Positions 23,981 through 34,382 of a stretch of DNA of 64,000 nt are shown here, piece after piece. The stretch is from assembly GCF_018343715.1 (NCBI RefSeq), contig NZ_JAGYPL010000002.1, positions 1 to 64,000 of the forward strand, read 5' to 3'. The stretch's first letter is position 1, and every line of letters begins with the position of its first letter. The notes under the pieces are model-generated. The model was given only the letters and a program-made list of their open reading frames with translations, was not told the origin of the DNA and did no database searches. The stretch comes from Bacillus sp. FJAT-49711 (lineage in GTDB: Bacteria > Bacillota > Bacilli > Bacillales > Bacillaceae_C). The position numbers and the translations under genes are program-made.

Positions 23981-25879
23981 ATGCAAACAACAACATATGA
24001 AGCCGGTGTATACGATGTAATTGTTATTGGTGCGGGTCATGCAGGTTGTGAAGCGGGACTCTCAGCTGCAAGAATGGGTGCAAAAACATTGATGCTAACG
24101 CTAAATCTCGATATGGTGGCGTTCATGCCATGCAATCCTTCTCTTGGTGGGCCTGCAAAAGGGGTCGTCGTAAGAGAGATTGACGCACTTGGCGGTGAAA
24201 TGGCTAAAAATATCGATAAAACATATATCCAAATGAGAATGTTGAACACGGGTAAGGGCCCAGCCGTCCAAGCCTTGCGTGCTCAAGCAGATAAATTCCA
24301 ATATCAACATGAAATGAAAAATACGTTAGAAAATGAACGTAATTTAACGCTTCTACAAGGTATGGTCGATGAATTAATTGTAGAGGATGGAGAATGTAAA
24401 GGTGTTATCACTCATACAGGTGCTGTTTTCCGAGGGAAATCTGTCATTATTACGACAGGAACATTTCTTAGGGGAGAAATTATTTTAGGAGAATTAAAAT
24501 ATTCTAGTGGTCCTAATAACCAGAAACCTTCTATTAAGCTTTCAGAACATCTTGAAAGTCTTGGATTTGATATGGAGCGGTTTAAAACGGGCACGCCTCC
24601 TCGTATTAACGGTAATACGATTGATTATAGCAAAACAGAAATTCAACCAGGTGATGAAGAACCGCGTGCATTCAGTTATGAAACAACAAAATATATTACT
24701 GATCAGCTTCCATGCTGGCTCACTTATACAAACTTGCGCACTCATCAATTAATTGATGAAAACTTGCACCGTGCTCCTATGTTTTCTGGCATGGTAAAAG
24801 GAACGGGAGCCCGCTATTGCCCTTCTATTGAAGATAAAGTTGTCCGCTTTAATGATAAGCCAAGACATCAAATCTTCCTTGAACCAGAAGGACGAAATAC
24901 GAATGAAGTATACGTACAAGGACTTTCCACAAGTTTGCCTGAAGAAATTCAGCATCAAATCATCGCAACTGTTCCAGGATTAGAAAATGCAAAAATGATG
25001 CGACCTGGTTATGCGATTGAATATGATGCCATCGTTCCAACACAGCTTTGGCCAACACTGGAAACGAAAAAAATTAAAAACCTATATACAGCTGGACAAA
25101 TTAATGGTACTTCTGGCTATGAAGAAGCGGCTGCACAAGGAATCATGGCTGGAATCAATGCGGCTAGAAGGATTTTTGGAAAAGAAGAAGTGATTTTAAG
25201 CCGTTCTGACGGTTATATTGGCGTTCTAATAGACGACCTTGTAACGAAAGGAACAAACGAGCCATACCGTCTTCTTACATCTCGTGCAGAATATCGCCTT
25301 CTTCTTCGTCACGATAATGCCGATTTGCGTTTAACAGAAATCGGCCATGAAATAGGGCTTATTTCAGATGAAAGATATGAAAAGTATGTAAATAAAAAGG
25401 CGGCAATCGAGGCTGAAATTAAGAGACTTCGTTCAATCATTTTGAAGCCAAATGAAAAAACGCAAGAAATGATCATGAAAGCTGGAGGAAGTCCATTAAA
25501 AGATGGAATCAGAGCATCGGATCTATTGAAGCGACCTGAAATGTCCTATGAACAAGTCATTGAACTGGCACCTGCTGAAACAGTTTTACCAAACGATGTC
25601 GTAGAGCAAGTAGAGATCCAAATTAAATACGAGGGATATATCGAAAAATCTCTTCAGCAAGTCGAAAAACTGAAAAAGCTAGAAGACAAAAAAATTCCTG
25701 AAAACATCGATTACGATGCCATTAATGGAATTGCAACTGAAGCCCGTCAAAAACTCAATAAAGTTCGTCCATTGTCCATCGCCCAGGCTTCTCGAATTTC
25801 AGGAGTGAACCCTGCGGATATATCAATCCTTCTTGTATATATCGAGCATGGAAAAATTGCAAAGGTTTCGGGTGAATAG
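23981..25879 (+). CDS. mnmG: tRNA modification enzyme MnmG (GidA)
   Basis: MnmG (632 residues) is the FAD-dependent partner of MnmE. The dinucleotide-binding motif [10 protein letters not shown] is near the N-terminus. Family signatures [25 protein letters not shown] and [16 protein letters not shown] are present. AAGGAAGGTG precedes the ATG. Length and neighbours are canonical. Confidence 0.97.
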   Translation: MQTTTYEAGVYDVIVIGAGHAGCEAGLSAARMGAKTLMLTLNLDMVAFMPCNPSLGGPAKGVVVREIDALGGEMAKNIDKTYIQMRMLNTGKGPAVQALRAQADKFQYQHEMKNTLENERNLTLLQGMVDELIVEDGECKGVITHTGAVFRGKSVIITTGTFLRGEIILGELKYSSGPNNQKPSIKLSEHLESLGFDMERFKTGTPPRINGNTIDYSKTEIQPGDEEPRAFSYETTKYITDQLPCWLTYTNLRTHQLIDENLHRAPMFSGMVKGTGARYCPSIEDKVVRFNDKPRHQIFLEPEGRNTNEVYVQGLSTSLPEEIQHQIIATVPGLENAKMMRPGYAIEYDAIVPTQLWPTLETKKIKNLYTAGQINGTSGYEEAAAQGIMAGINAARRIFGKEEVILSRSDGYIGVLIDDLVTKGTNEPYRLLTSRAEYRLLLRHDNADLRLTEIGHEIGLISDERYEKYVNKKAAIEAEIKRLRSIILKPNEKTQEMIMKAGGSPLKDGIRASDLLKRPEMSYEQVIELAPAETVLPNDVVEQVEIQIKYEGYIEKSLQQVEKLKKLEDKKIPENIDYDAINGIATEARQKLNKVRPLSIAQASRISGVNPADISILLVYIEHGKIAKVSGE

Positions 25880-25944
25880 GAAAGCCGATAGCAGCTGCGG
25901 CTGCAGCAAGACAGGCGTAAAACACGAATAGGAATGAAACCAAA

Positions 25945-26661
25945 ATGAATATAGACCAATTTACAAACATGTTAGGAGAAAAGGGAATCAATCTTGATTC
26001 CCATCAACTCCGCATGTTTGAGCGTTATTATGAGCTGCTTGTTGAATGGAATGAAAAAATGAATTTGACTGCTATCACGGACAAACAAGAAGTGTATTTA
26101 AAGCATTTCTTTGATTCCGTGAGCGCCGCTTTTTTTATTGACTTTAAAAAGCCAATCAAAATATGCGATGTAGGAGCAGGGGCGGGATTTCCGAGCATTC
26201 CAATTAAAATTTGCTTCCCGGAAATTGATCTCACGATTGTAGATTCTTTAAAAAAACGAATTACGTTTCTTGAACATTTATCAAGTGAACTAAGCTTAAG
26301 TAATACGCATTTTTATCATGATCGCGCAGAAACTTTTGCTCAAAATTCAAAATTTCGTGAACAATATGATCTAGTCACCGCAAGAGCTGTAGCGAGAATG
26401 TCTGTTTTAAGCGAACTATGCCTTCCTCTCGTAAAAGAAGGGGGACAATTTGTCGCGATGAAAGCAGCTAATGCCGAAGAAGAATTACAAGCGGCAAATC
26501 GTGCTATAAAGCAATTAGGAGGCAAGCTTTCCACGGTTCATTCTTTTACATTGCCAATAGAGGAAAGCAACCGCAATATTATCGTTATTTCTAAAATCAA
26601 ACAAACGCCAAAAAAATATCCAAGGAAACCAGGAACTCCGAATAAACTCCCATTAGAATAA
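25945..26661 (+). CDS. rsmG: 16S rRNA (guanine527-N7)-methyltransferase RsmG
   Basis: RsmG (238 residues) methylates G527 of 16S rRNA using SAM; loss gives low-level streptomycin resistance in Bacillus. The SAM-binding stretch [17 protein letters not shown] and the RAVARM segment are visible. The ribosome site (TAGGAATGA) is weak. A 65-base spacer after mnmG contains a GC-rich GCAGCTGCGGCTGCAG inverted repeat of unknown meaning. Confidence 0.95.
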   Translation: MNIDQFTNMLGEKGINLDSHQLRMFERYYELLVEWNEKMNLTAITDKQEVYLKHFFDSVSAAFFIDFKKPIKICDVGAGAGFPSIPIKICFPEIDLTIVDSLKKRITFLEHLSSELSLSNTHFYHDRAETFAQNSKFREQYDLVTARAVARMSVLSELCLPLVKEGGQFVAMKAANAEEELQAANRAIKQLGGKLSTVHSFTLPIEESNRNIIVISKIKQTPKKYPRKPGTPNKLPLE

Positions 26662-26789
26662 ATTCCTATGGATAGGACATCTGTTTGGCAGGAAAATTCA
26701 AAATAAAATAGAATGATGATATAAAGTCATTTATAATAGAGATATATTGTGTTCGCTAAAGGGAGCTTCTATTAAGGTGGTGTCGAAGG

Positions 26790-27638
26790 ATGAAACATCC
26801 TTTCTCTCGATTATTTGGCTTGGGTGAGAAGGAATTACCAATAGAAAAAGAGATGGTAGATGAGAGGGATGAAATAAAAAAAATTCCTGTTTCTCATATT
26901 ATTCCCAACCGATTCCAACCAAGAACGATATTTGATGAAACGAAAATTGAAGAATTGGCTAGAACTATCCATACACATGGGATCATCCAACCTATTGTAG
27001 TAAGAGAATTAGGTATAGATCAATTCGAAATTATTGCAGGTGAACGCAGATTTCGTGCTGTCCAGCTTCTTGGGTGGGATGACGTTCCAGCAATCATAAA
27101 AAATTTAAGTGATACGGAAACAGCTTCTATTGCGTTAATAGAAAATCTTCAACGGGAAGAATTAACACCGATTGAAGAAGCGTTGGCATATGGAAAACTT
27201 TTAGAAATGCATAATTTAACCCAAGAAGCATTGGCGCAGCGCCTTGGAAAAGGACAATCTACTGTTGCTAATAAGCTTAGATTGTTAAAGTTGCCTGAGG
27301 AAGTTCAAGAAGGCTTGCTGCAAAAGAAAATTACAGAGCGGCATGCGCGGGCTTTGATTCCTTTAAAAGACCCAGAAAAACAAATACAAGTGATGAATCT
27401 TATCATAGAGAAGGGTCTCAATGTTAAGCAAGCTGAGGAACAAGTAGTAAAGCTTCTTACCGTCACTGAAAAACCGAAAAGTAAACGCCGCGCGATCAGT
27501 AAAGATATGAGAATAGCTGTCAATACGATTCGTCAATCTCTATCTATGGTCTCGGATAGTGGAATTAATTTGGATTCTGAAGAAGAAGAGTTTGAAGAAT
27601 ACTATCAATTCACGATAAAAATACCGAAGAAAAAATAA
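26790..27638 (+). CDS. noc: nucleoid occlusion protein Noc
   Basis: Noc (282 residues) is a ParB-family CTPase that binds NBS sites and blocks division over the nucleoid. The N-terminal [14 protein letters not shown] forms the known membrane-targeting amphipathic helix. The CTP-binding motif GERRFR and helix-turn-helix segment [20 protein letters not shown] are present. It lies between rsmG and soj, where noc is found in Bacillus, and its N-terminus differs from Spo0J, which rules out a second ParB. Confidence 0.95.
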   Translation: MKHPFSRLFGLGEKELPIEKEMVDERDEIKKIPVSHIIPNRFQPRTIFDETKIEELARTIHTHGIIQPIVVRELGIDQFEIIAGERRFRAVQLLGWDDVPAIIKNLSDTETASIALIENLQREELTPIEEALAYGKLLEMHNLTQEALAQRLGKGQSTVANKLRLLKLPEEVQEGLLQKKITERHARALIPLKDPEKQIQVMNLIIEKGLNVKQAEEQVVKLLTVTEKPKSKRRAISKDMRIAVNTIRQSLSMVSDSGINLDSEEEEFEEYYQFTIKIPKKK

Positions 27639-27984
27639 TAGATTTTTGTCAAAAATGAGCAATTTGCATTTATCTCTACTCCATTGCCTATTGTAAGATT
27701 AATCTTAATGCCTTTCAAATTCCATAAGTGGAAGGCATTTTTTTATAATAAAAATATAGTTTTCTGTCAATTGTATATATAGTGAGAATTGGAGTAATAG
27801 TGTTTAATGCCTGTGAGCAGTAGTGTTCAAGCGTTCCTATGCGTAAATAGTGTTTTCATATACGATCATATTGTAGTTATCTTAAAAAAAACGTTAAATG
27901 ATAACTTCTCTCCTAAAATAAGGTGTTGCAGCAATAGCAAAAATAACCTTGTTTTGAGTTACTTTTTGCATTTATTCTCCATCT
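27639..27984. other. intergenic region with noc terminator
   Basis: The convergent gap between noc and the GNAT gene holds one clear element: AATGCCTT (27707-27714) pairing with AAGGCATT (27732-27739) and followed by T residues, a terminator for noc. The remaining 240 bases are AT-rich. Reading frames there have no ribosome sites and I see no gene. Confidence 0.75.
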
Positions 27985-28521
27985 TTAATCTATATCTGTC
28001 TGCAAGTTTTTTTGCATAAAAATAACGATTTCAGAATCAATCCCTTTATTTCCATTGTTATCAATAAACTCCCAGCTAATTAGGAATTCCCCATATCCCC
28101 AATCCTTATAACCTAGCTTTTCATAAAGTCGTTTCGCTTCAAAGTTTTCTACTCCTACTTCTAAGCCAATATGAGTGCAGCCCTTTTCTTTTGAAAGTCG
28201 TTCTGCTTCCTGAATGATGGCTGTTGCAACTCCTTTTCTACGATAATCATCTATTGTTAGACCTGCTTCCAGAAAGGCACTAGCAGTAATTTTAATTTTA
28301 TTCGTTACGGAAGCATCTTGAGGACCACTCCAACGCAGTAAAAAATGGCCGATAGGGACGTTTTCATCCCAAGCGATTAAATATAGTCCTTCTCCATCCT
28401 GTTGAACATTATATCGGTTATATTGGAACATTGGATTATCCGGAGAAAACTGGGAAACAAGTAATTGTAAATGTGTTTCTTTTGCTGCTTTTATTTTTAC
28501 ATGAAAGTCTTTTTTATTCAT
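27985..28521 (-). CDS. GNAT family N-acetyltransferase
   Basis: This 178-residue protein shows the GNAT fold. Acetyl-CoA-binding motif A is LTIDDYRRKGVATAIIQEAE and motif B is ENFEAKRLYEKLGYKDWG. The substrate is unknown. AGTAGGAGG precedes the ATG. It is transcribed against its neighbours and against replication, between noc and soj, so it is probably an insertion into the conserved noc-soj-spo0J order. Confidence 0.88.
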   Translation of the reverse strand: MNKKDFHVKIKAAKETHLQLLVSQFSPDNPMFQYNRYNVQQDGEGLYLIAWDENVPIGHFLLRWSGPQDASVTNKIKITASAFLEAGLTIDDYRRKGVATAIIQEAERLSKEKGCTHIGLEVGVENFEAKRLYEKLGYKDWGYGEFLISWEFIDNNGNKGIDSEIVIFMQKNLQTDID

Positions 28522-28816
28522 ATATAGGCCTCCTACTTTTTACTTTTAATTTTCTTTAAGTAGGCCTAAATTACCTTTATTTCTCTTAAAAATAGTCATT
28601 TTTTATAAAATACAGTTCCTATAGGAAGATCTATTATGTGACATACTTCCTGAATATCTTGATATTTACACTAAAAACAGCAACAATATGAATATAGCAA
28701 CTTTTTTTCTATTTTTAATAAACTTTTTTTCACTGAATGAGTAATTTGTGATGAATATTTGATAAAATAGAATATATGATTGCTATTTTGAAGGAAATTA
28801 AGGGTAGGTGACATCG

Positions 28817-29578
28817 TTGGGAAAGATTATTTCCATAGCCAACCAAAAAGGGGGCGTCGGGAAAACGACCACCTCTGTCAATCTGGGGGCATGTTTAGCA
28901 TATATAGGAAAAAAAGTGTTGCTAATCGATATTGATCCCCAAGGTAACGCAACAAGCGGTGCTGGGATTGATAAAGGAGATGTCCACCAATGTATTTACG
29001 ATATGCTCGTAGATGACGTGGATATAAAGGACGTAATTAAGCAAACAGGTGTAGACAACATGTTTGCAGTTCCTGCGACAATACAATTAGCGGGAGCAGA
29101 AATAGAACTAGTTCCAACTATTTCAAGAGAAGTTCGGTTAAAAAGAGCCTTAGATCAAGTGAAGGATGATTTTGATTATATTTTAATTGACTGTCCACCA
29201 TCACTTGGCTTACTTACAATCAATGCATTGACGGCATCTGATTCAGTATTAATACCTGTTCAATGTGAGTATTATGCGCTTGAAGGCTTAAGCCAACTGT
29301 TAAATACAGTGAGATTAGTCCAAAAACATTTAAATAATGATTTGATGATTGAAGGCGTCTTGCTAACGATGCTTGATGCAAGGACAAATCTTGGCATTCA
29401 AGTGATACAAGAAGTAAAAAAATACTTTCAAAATAAAGTATATCAAACAATCATCCCTAGGAATATTCGACTTAGTGAAGCTCCGAGTCATGGGGAACCA
29501 ATCATCGTGTATGATTCAAAGTCTCGGGGGGCTGAAGTGTATTTAGATCTTGCAAAGGAAGTGGCTGGAAATGGCTAA
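28817..29578 (+). CDS. parA: chromosome partitioning ATPase ParA / Soj
   Basis: Soj (253 residues) is a deviant-Walker ATPase that controls DnaA activity and, with Spo0J, origin segregation. The deviant Walker A is KGGVGKTT with the signature Lys near the N-terminus; DIDPQGNATSG and DYILIDCPPSLG are also present. The TTG at 28817 (MGKIISIANQ) gives the same length as Bacillus subtilis Soj and follows AGGTGA by five bases; the GTG at 28808 lies inside that ribosome site. It overlaps spo0J by eight bases. Confidence 0.95.
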   Translation: MGKIISIANQKGGVGKTTTSVNLGACLAYIGKKVLLIDIDPQGNATSGAGIDKGDVHQCIYDMLVDDVDIKDVIKQTGVDNMFAVPATIQLAGAEIELVPTISREVRLKRALDQVKDDFDYILIDCPPSLGLLTINALTASDSVLIPVQCEYYALEGLSQLLNTVRLVQKHLNNDLMIEGVLLTMLDARTNLGIQVIQEVKKYFQNKVYQTIIPRNIRLSEAPSHGEPIIVYDSKSRGAEVYLDLAKEVAGNG

Positions 29579-30419
29579 AGGTCTCGGTAAAGGGATTAAT
29601 GCTTTATTTGCAAATATGGATATCAATAATGAAGAAACGGTACGTGAAATTGATTTAAAAGAAATTAAACCGAATCCGTACCAACCAAGACGAGTATTTT
29701 CTGAGGATGCCATTCAGGAATTAAAAGAATCTATACTTCAACATGGTATATTACAACCTATTATCGTTCGCAAAAATATTAAAGGCTATGAAATTGTTGT
29801 AGGGGAACGAAGATTCCGCGCATCAAAGGCTGCAAAGCTAAACAAAATTCCTGCTGTTATTCGTGAATTGACGGATCAACAAATGATGGAATTGGCCGTA
29901 TTAGAAAACTTGCAACGTGAAGATTTGACTCCTATCGAAGAAGCGACTGCTTACCATACGTTGATGGAAAAACTTCACATCACTCAAGAAGAGTTATCGA
30001 AAAGACTTGGAAAAAGCAGACCGCATATCGCCAACCACGTTCGATTACTAACTTTGCCAAAAAACATTCAACAACTCATTACAGATGGAAAGTTATCGAT
30101 GGGGCATGGGCGGACGTTATTAGGACTTAAGAGAAAAGATAAAATACAAGCTATTGCTGAACGAACAGTTAAGGAAAGCCTTAATGTAAGGCAGTTAGAA
30201 AACTTAGTTCAGCAAATAAATGAAAATGTTCCACGTGAAACAAAAAAGCTAAAGACTAAAAAAGATATATTTATTGTTGAAAGAGAAAATAACTTGCGTG
30301 AAAAGTTTGGAACAACGGTCACGATTAAACAGTCTAAGAAAAAGGGTAAAATTGAAATAGAGTTTTTATCAAATGAAGATTTGGAAAGAATTTTAGACAT
30401 TCTCGATCAAAATGAGTAA
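29571..30419 (+). CDS. parB: chromosome partitioning protein ParB / Spo0J
   Basis: Spo0J (282 residues) is the parS-binding CTPase clamp that loads condensin at the origin and is needed for normal sporulation. It has MAKGLGKGINALF at the N-terminus for ParA stimulation, the CTP motif GERRFRASKAAK, the ENLQREDLTPIEEA segment and the helix-turn-helix ITQEELSKRLGKSRPHIANH. The ATG at 29571 overlaps soj by eight bases. A perfect parS site lies inside the gene. Confidence 0.96.
   Translation: MAKGLGKGINALFANMDINNEETVREIDLKEIKPNPYQPRRVFSEDAIQELKESILQHGILQPIIVRKNIKGYEIVVGERRFRASKAAKLNKIPAVIRELTDQQMMELAVLENLQREDLTPIEEATAYHTLMEKLHITQEELSKRLGKSRPHIANHVRLLTLPKNIQQLITDGKLSMGHGRTLLGLKRKDKIQAIAERTVKESLNVRQLENLVQQINENVPRETKKLKTKKDIFIVERENNLREKFGTTVTIKQSKKKGKIEIEFLSNEDLERILDILDQNE
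30227..30242. promoter_or_regulatory. parS site inside spo0J
   Basis: TGTTCCACGTGAAACA is a perfect 16-base palindromic parS site. Bacillus subtilis also has a parS inside spo0J, so the position is conserved. ParB nucleates here and spreads. Confidence 0.96.
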
Positions 30420-30433
30420 ATATTAAATCAAGT

Positions 30434-30470
30434 AGTGCCCTTATCTACTTTTAGGGGCACTTATTTTTTA
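30434..30470 (+). terminator. soj-spo0J terminator
   Basis: AGTGCCC (30434-30440) pairs with GGGCACT (30455-30461), followed by TATTTTTTAT. Confidence 0.85.
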
Positions 30471-30620
30471 TAAGTTCCAATTTGATGTAATCTTGAAAAA
30501 GAAAAATAGCTTTCATCTCAGAACAGACATTAAAAATTGGGATAGAGCTGGAAGACTTCCTTATTAGGAATAACAAAAAACAAACTTTAAGAAAACAACC
30601 TTTTATAAACAGGTGAAATT

Positions 30621-31331
30621 ATGGTGCTATTTGGAACGTTAGTCAATGGACTTTGTATTATTGTTGGATCGTTAATTGGAAAGTTTTTAAGCAGGATTCC
30701 TGAAAAAATGAAAACGACTGTTATGCAGGGAATAAGCCTGGTCGTTATGGTTTTAGGATTGCAAATGGGTTTCAAAAGTGATAACTTTTTGATTGTCATT
30801 TTGAGTATTGTCATAGGCGCTGTGCTTGGTGAATGGTGGGCGCTCGATGATAAGTTAAATTCTTTAGGATTATGGATTGAAAGAAAACTTGGAGCGTCAA
30901 GCAAGAGTAATATTTCTCAAGGATTTGTCACGGCCACGCTCATTTTTGTAATTGGTGCGATGGCGATTATTGGAGCGCTGGACAGCGGGATTAGGGGAGA
31001 TCATCAAGTGCTGCTTACAAAAGCAGTGATAGATGGATTTACGGCATTAATATTAACGACAACACTTGGAATCGGAGTGATCCTTTCTTTTATTCCTGTA
31101 GTACTTTATCAAGGAATAATTGCTATATTTGCTACACAAATTGATCGTCTTGTCCCACCTGAATTGATGGATATGTTTATTAATGAGTTGACGGCAACGG
31201 GTGGAATTATGATTTTTGCCATCGGATTAAATTTATCAGGGTTAATTAAAATACGAGTAGCTAATTTATTGCCAGGAATTATGGTTGCTGCGCTGATCGT
31301 AAGTTTGATTTTCGCCTATCATAACATATGA
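30621..31331 (+). CDS. DUF554 membrane protein
   Basis: The 236-residue product has about seven hydrophobic helices and the N-terminal pattern LFGTLVNGLCIIVGSLIGK of the DUF554 (YdfK/YqgA) family. Its function is unknown. The middle FVIGAMAIIGALDSGIRGD is a family hallmark. ACAGGTGA precedes the ATG. It is convergent with yyaC and the two share a terminator. Confidence 0.88.
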   Translation: MVLFGTLVNGLCIIVGSLIGKFLSRIPEKMKTTVMQGISLVVMVLGLQMGFKSDNFLIVILSIVIGAVLGEWWALDDKLNSLGLWIERKLGASSKSNISQGFVTATLIFVIGAMAIIGALDSGIRGDHQVLLTKAVIDGFTALILTTTLGIGVILSFIPVVLYQGIIAIFATQIDRLVPPELMDMFINELTATGGIMIFAIGLNLSGLIKIRVANLLPGIMVAALIVSLIFAYHNI

Positions 31332-31370
31332 AAAAGGAAAGGGGCTAACATGCCTCTTTCCTTTTTATAT
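31331..31370. terminator. bidirectional terminator, DUF554 gene / yyaC
   Basis: AAAAAGGAAAGGGGC (31331-31345) and GCCTCTTTCCTTTTT (31352-31366) pair around a six-base loop with one mismatch. A-tracts and T-tracts on each side allow termination on both strands. The stem overlaps the end of yyaC. Confidence 0.88.
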
Positions 31371-31982
31371 TGTCTCTGTATTCAAATTTAATTCAAGTTG
31401 AAAATTAGCTTCTTTATTTGTATAAATGGCATCCGCTTCAATAATCCCTGCTGTAATTTGCTTCGCCATTTTCATAACAAGATTGAGTCGTGTATTTTGT
31501 AAAACAAAAAACTCCATATGACCACTTATGTTTACAATTCCGGTAATATGCATATTTCCAACAGCCGGCAATTCCTTTTTTACTCCTGCACCTGGTTTAA
31601 CTGGACCAGCACCGACTTTTAACATGCCGATGTTTTTTAATTTTCCAAGACAGGCATCAATTCCTATAATATAAGGACGATAATGATTTTGTTGAATCAT
31701 AGCCATTTTTTCACTTAAATTAACAGCATGTACAGGATCCTCTAACGTTCCGTATAAATGAAAACTATCCAAACCAGCTTCCTTTAAAAAAGTCCCAACA
31801 AGTGGTCCAAGAGAATCTCCAGTAGATCGATCGGTTCCTATGCATACGATGACAATTTGCCGTTTATATCCGAAGGGGAGAAGATCGATGATACCACTAG
31901 AAATTTTCTCACTAGAGGATGGATCATCATATCTAATATTCACATCAAACGCATCAAGTGGATTAAAAAGGGGTGGGTTCAT
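31365..31982 (-). CDS. yyaC: GPR-protease-like sporulation protein YyaC
   Basis: YyaC (205 residues) resembles the germination protease that cleaves small acid-soluble spore proteins. Segments CIGTDRSTGDSLGPLVGT, YGTLEDPVHA, IGIDACLG and VGNMHITGIVNISG are typical. It is found near spo0J in Bacillus, and family members are expressed in sporulation. AAGGAGAGGAG lies upstream of the ATG. It points against replication. Confidence 0.9.
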   Translation of the reverse strand: MNPPLFNPLDAFDVNIRYDDPSSSEKISSGIIDLLPFGYKRQIVIVCIGTDRSTGDSLGPLVGTFLKEAGLDSFHLYGTLEDPVHAVNLSEKMAMIQQNHYRPYIIGIDACLGKLKNIGMLKVGAGPVKPGAGVKKELPAVGNMHITGIVNISGHMEFFVLQNTRLNLVMKMAKQITAGIIEADAIYTNKEANFQLELNLNTETI

Positions 31983-32219
31983 CTTTGTCGCTCCTCTCCT
32001 TCGAACATAAAGTAATAGAAGTTTTTTTAAGGTATAAGATTTTTAAATTGGACACACGTTTTGCTATTCTTTACCCATTATACGGAGGAATTTTCATTTC
32101 TATACATAAAAATAATGAAATACATGATCTGCCTATGAAAACTCAAAGTTTATTGTTAAAATGAATACATAAAAAATGAATCGTGGAGAATATGATGGAA
32201 TCTTCAGGAGGAATGAAAT

Positions 32220-32417
32220 TTGGAGAAAAAAGAATTTACTTTAAATGATATAGTGGAAATGAAAAAGCAACATCCATGTGGGACGAATCGTTGGAAGATA
32301 ATCCGCATGGGAATGGATATTAGAATTAAATGTGAAGGATGTGGCCACAGTGTTATGTTGCCGCGTAGAGACTTTGCAAGAAAAATTAAGAAAATCTTGG
32401 AGAAGCATGAGGAATAG
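32220..32417 (+). CDS. yyzM: DUF951 protein YyzM
   Basis: This 65-residue protein matches the DUF951/YyzM family: a conserved HPCGTNRW segment, a CEGCGH pair of cysteines suggesting metal binding, and a basic C-terminal helix. The start is TTG eight bases after AGGAGG; an out-of-frame ATG overlaps. The function is unknown, but it lies next to ychF in many Firmicutes. Confidence 0.9.
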   Translation: MEKKEFTLNDIVEMKKQHPCGTNRWKIIRMGMDIRIKCEGCGHSVMLPRRDFARKIKKILEKHEE

Positions 32418-32438
32418 AACTCATGCTTCTTCTTTTTA
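32401..32438 (+). terminator. yyzM terminator
   Basis: AGAAGCATGAG (32401-32411) pairs perfectly with CTCATGCTTCT (32420-32430), followed by TCTTTTTAA. The left arm is inside the coding sequence. Confidence 0.88.
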
Positions 32439-32573
32439 ATATACTACCGTCAGAATAATCAATTATCTAGTTTTAAATGCGTGATTTGAATACAGTTGTT
32501 TTTTCTCTGTATAATTACTATAATTGTGAAAGGATTAACAGGGGTAGGAAAACCCAGAAGAGGAGTGACCAAA

Positions 32574-33674
32574 ATGGCTCTTACAGCAGGAATTGTGGGG
32601 TTGCCGAACGTAGGGAAATCTACATTATTTAATGCAATTACAAAAGCGGGAGCAGAAGCTGCTAACTATCCGTTTTGTACAATAGATCCGAATGTTGGAA
32701 TTGTAGAAGTACCAGATTATCGTCTTCAAAAACTAACCGAACTTGTACAGCCTAAAAAAACAGTGCCTACGGCATTTGAGTTTACAGATATAGCTGGAAT
32801 TGTAAAAGGGGCAAGTAAAGGGGAAGGATTAGGGAATAAATTTCTTTCCCATATACGCCAAGTAGATGCTATTTGTCATGTCGTCCGTTGTTTTGCAAGT
32901 GATGATATCACACATGTATCGGGAAAAGTTGACCCGATTGATGATATCGAAACGATCAATCTGGAATTAATCTTAGCCGATTTGGAATCTGTAGAAAAAC
33001 GGATTGGCCGTGTTGAAAAAATGGCGAAGCAAAAAGATAAAGACGCGATGTATGAGTATGAAATTTTAGCTAAATTGAAGGAAGCTTTTGAATCGGATAT
33101 GCCAGCCAGATCTGTAGAATTTTCTGATGATCAGATGAAGACAGTAAAAGGTCTTCATTTATTGACGAGCAAGCCTGTTTTATATGCGGCAAATGTTGGA
33201 GATGAAGATGTTGCCGATCCATCAGAAAATGAATATGTAAAAAAAGTCCTCGAATATGCTGAAAAAGAAAATTCACAGGTCATCGTCGTTTGTGCAAAAA
33301 TTGAAGAAGAAATTGCTGAATTGGATGATGAAGAAAAAGCAATGTTTCTTGAGGAACTAGGGATTGAAGAATCTGGACTTGATCAATTAATTCGTGCTAC
33401 GTATGATCTTTTAGGATTAGCCACTTATTTTACAGCTGGTGTTCAAGAAGTGCGTGCCTGGACGTTTAATAAAGGTATGAAGGCACCACAATGTGCTGGG
33501 ATTATCCATACCGATTTTGAAAAAGGGTTTATTCGCGCCGAAACAGTTTCGTACGATGATTTACTCGCTGGAGGGTCAATGACAGCAGCCCGTGAAGCTG
33601 GAAAAGTAAGACTTGAAGGAAAAGATTATCTTGTTAAAGATGGAGATGTCATCCATTTTCGATTCAATGTGTAA
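32574..33674 (+). CDS. ychF: redox-regulated ATPase YchF
   Basis: YchF (366 residues) is an Obg-family P-loop protein that prefers ATP and associates with ribosomes. It has G1 GLPNVGKST near residues 9-17, DIAGIVKGASKGEGLG, a coiled-coil insert, and a C-terminal TGS domain. The ATG at 32574 (MALTAGIVGLP) follows GAGGAGTGA. The length equals Bacillus YyaF. Confidence 0.96.
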   Translation: MALTAGIVGLPNVGKSTLFNAITKAGAEAANYPFCTIDPNVGIVEVPDYRLQKLTELVQPKKTVPTAFEFTDIAGIVKGASKGEGLGNKFLSHIRQVDAICHVVRCFASDDITHVSGKVDPIDDIETINLELILADLESVEKRIGRVEKMAKQKDKDAMYEYEILAKLKEAFESDMPARSVEFSDDQMKTVKGLHLLTSKPVLYAANVGDEDVADPSENEYVKKVLEYAEKENSQVIVVCAKIEEEIAELDDEEKAMFLEELGIEESGLDQLIRATYDLLGLATYFTAGVQEVRAWTFNKGMKAPQCAGIIHTDFEKGFIRAETVSYDDLLAGGSMTAAREAGKVRLEGKDYLVKDGDVIHFRFNV

Positions 33675-33700
33675 GGCACCTATGTGGTGTCTTTTTTTTA
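33675..33700 (+). terminator. ychF terminator
   Basis: GGCACC (33675-33680) pairs with GGTGTC (33686-33691), one G-U pair included, followed by seven or more T residues directly after the stop codon. Confidence 0.8.
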
Positions 33701-33821
33701 TAAAAATAGAGGGTTAATTTTCAGGTTATAAATTTTCCTCTTTCTTCAAATAATAGGACTGAATCATTAGCTTGCCATCATATGCTTTTGATTTACATGT
33801 TTGAAGAAAGGGGAGTATTAA

Positions 33822-34163
33822 TTGAAAACATTAAGACGAATTGCCTTAGCTTTAATCGTCATAGGGGCAATAAACTGGGGTTTAATTGGTTTATTTCAAT
33901 ATGATTTAGTTGGAAATATATTTGGAGGAACCAATTCCGGTTTTGCCAGGTTTATTTACACCCTTGTCGGTATTAGTGGGCTCATCTGTCTCGGATTACT
34001 GTTTAATTCAAGGACAGCCGACGTAGGATCGCCTGAAGAAGGAAGAGGAATAGCCACTAATCAATTTGCAACCGAGTTTGCAGAAGAACCCGATCTTGAT
34101 CGATTATATAATCCTTCAAGGGAAGCATATGAAGTTGAAGACGAAGAAGAAGAGTGGCAATAA
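33822..34163 (+). CDS. DUF378 membrane protein with acidic tail
   Basis: The 113-residue product has two membrane helices with the DUF378 pattern IVIGAINWGLIGLFQYDLV and GISGLICLGLL. After them comes an unusually long, acidic cytoplasmic tail ending VEDEEEEW; many DUF378 proteins are only about 70 residues. The start is TTG after AAGGGGAG. The function is unknown. It stands alone between ychF and rpsF. Confidence 0.85.
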   Translation: MKTLRRIALALIVIGAINWGLIGLFQYDLVGNIFGGTNSGFARFIYTLVGISGLICLGLLFNSRTADVGSPEEGRGIATNQFATEFAEEPDLDRLYNPSREAYEVEDEEEEWQ

Positions 34164-34165
34164 GA

Positions 34166-34365
34166 AAAGCGTAAGCACCTGATCATCGACGTACGAACTT
34201 CAAGACCTCTGACTGAGATAAAGGAAACACGGCGAGGAACGAGCTAGCGAAATTGGCACTTCAAATTTCACCTGATGTTGACTTATCGTAGGGAAGAGGA
34301 CAAGAAGTTCGCAAGTCGATAGGTGCTGAAGTTGGACAAAGAAAAGCGTAAGTGCGCCTTCGCAA
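34166..34365. repeat. intergenic inverted-repeat element
   Basis: A segment of about 200 bases is bounded by imperfect inverted arms: GCACCTGATCATCGACGTAC plus GAACTTC on the left (34175-34201) and its near-complement on the right (34304-34326). The flanks repeat GAAAAGCGTAAG (34163-34174 and 34341-34352). It has no coding capacity and resembles the dispersed GAAAAGCG-type intergenic repeats of Bacillaceae. Degenerate relatives appear near 19279, 36928 and 46285. Confidence 0.7.
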
Positions 34366-34382
34366 GACATCAATAAACGAGA

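Noticed and set aside
26790-27638. A second spo0J/parB
   Set aside because: The N-terminal amphipathic helix and the position after rsmG identify it as noc rather than parB.
27807-28019. 70-codon plus-strand gene after noc
   Set aside because: No ribosome site, and it overlaps the 3' end of the GNAT gene on the other strand.
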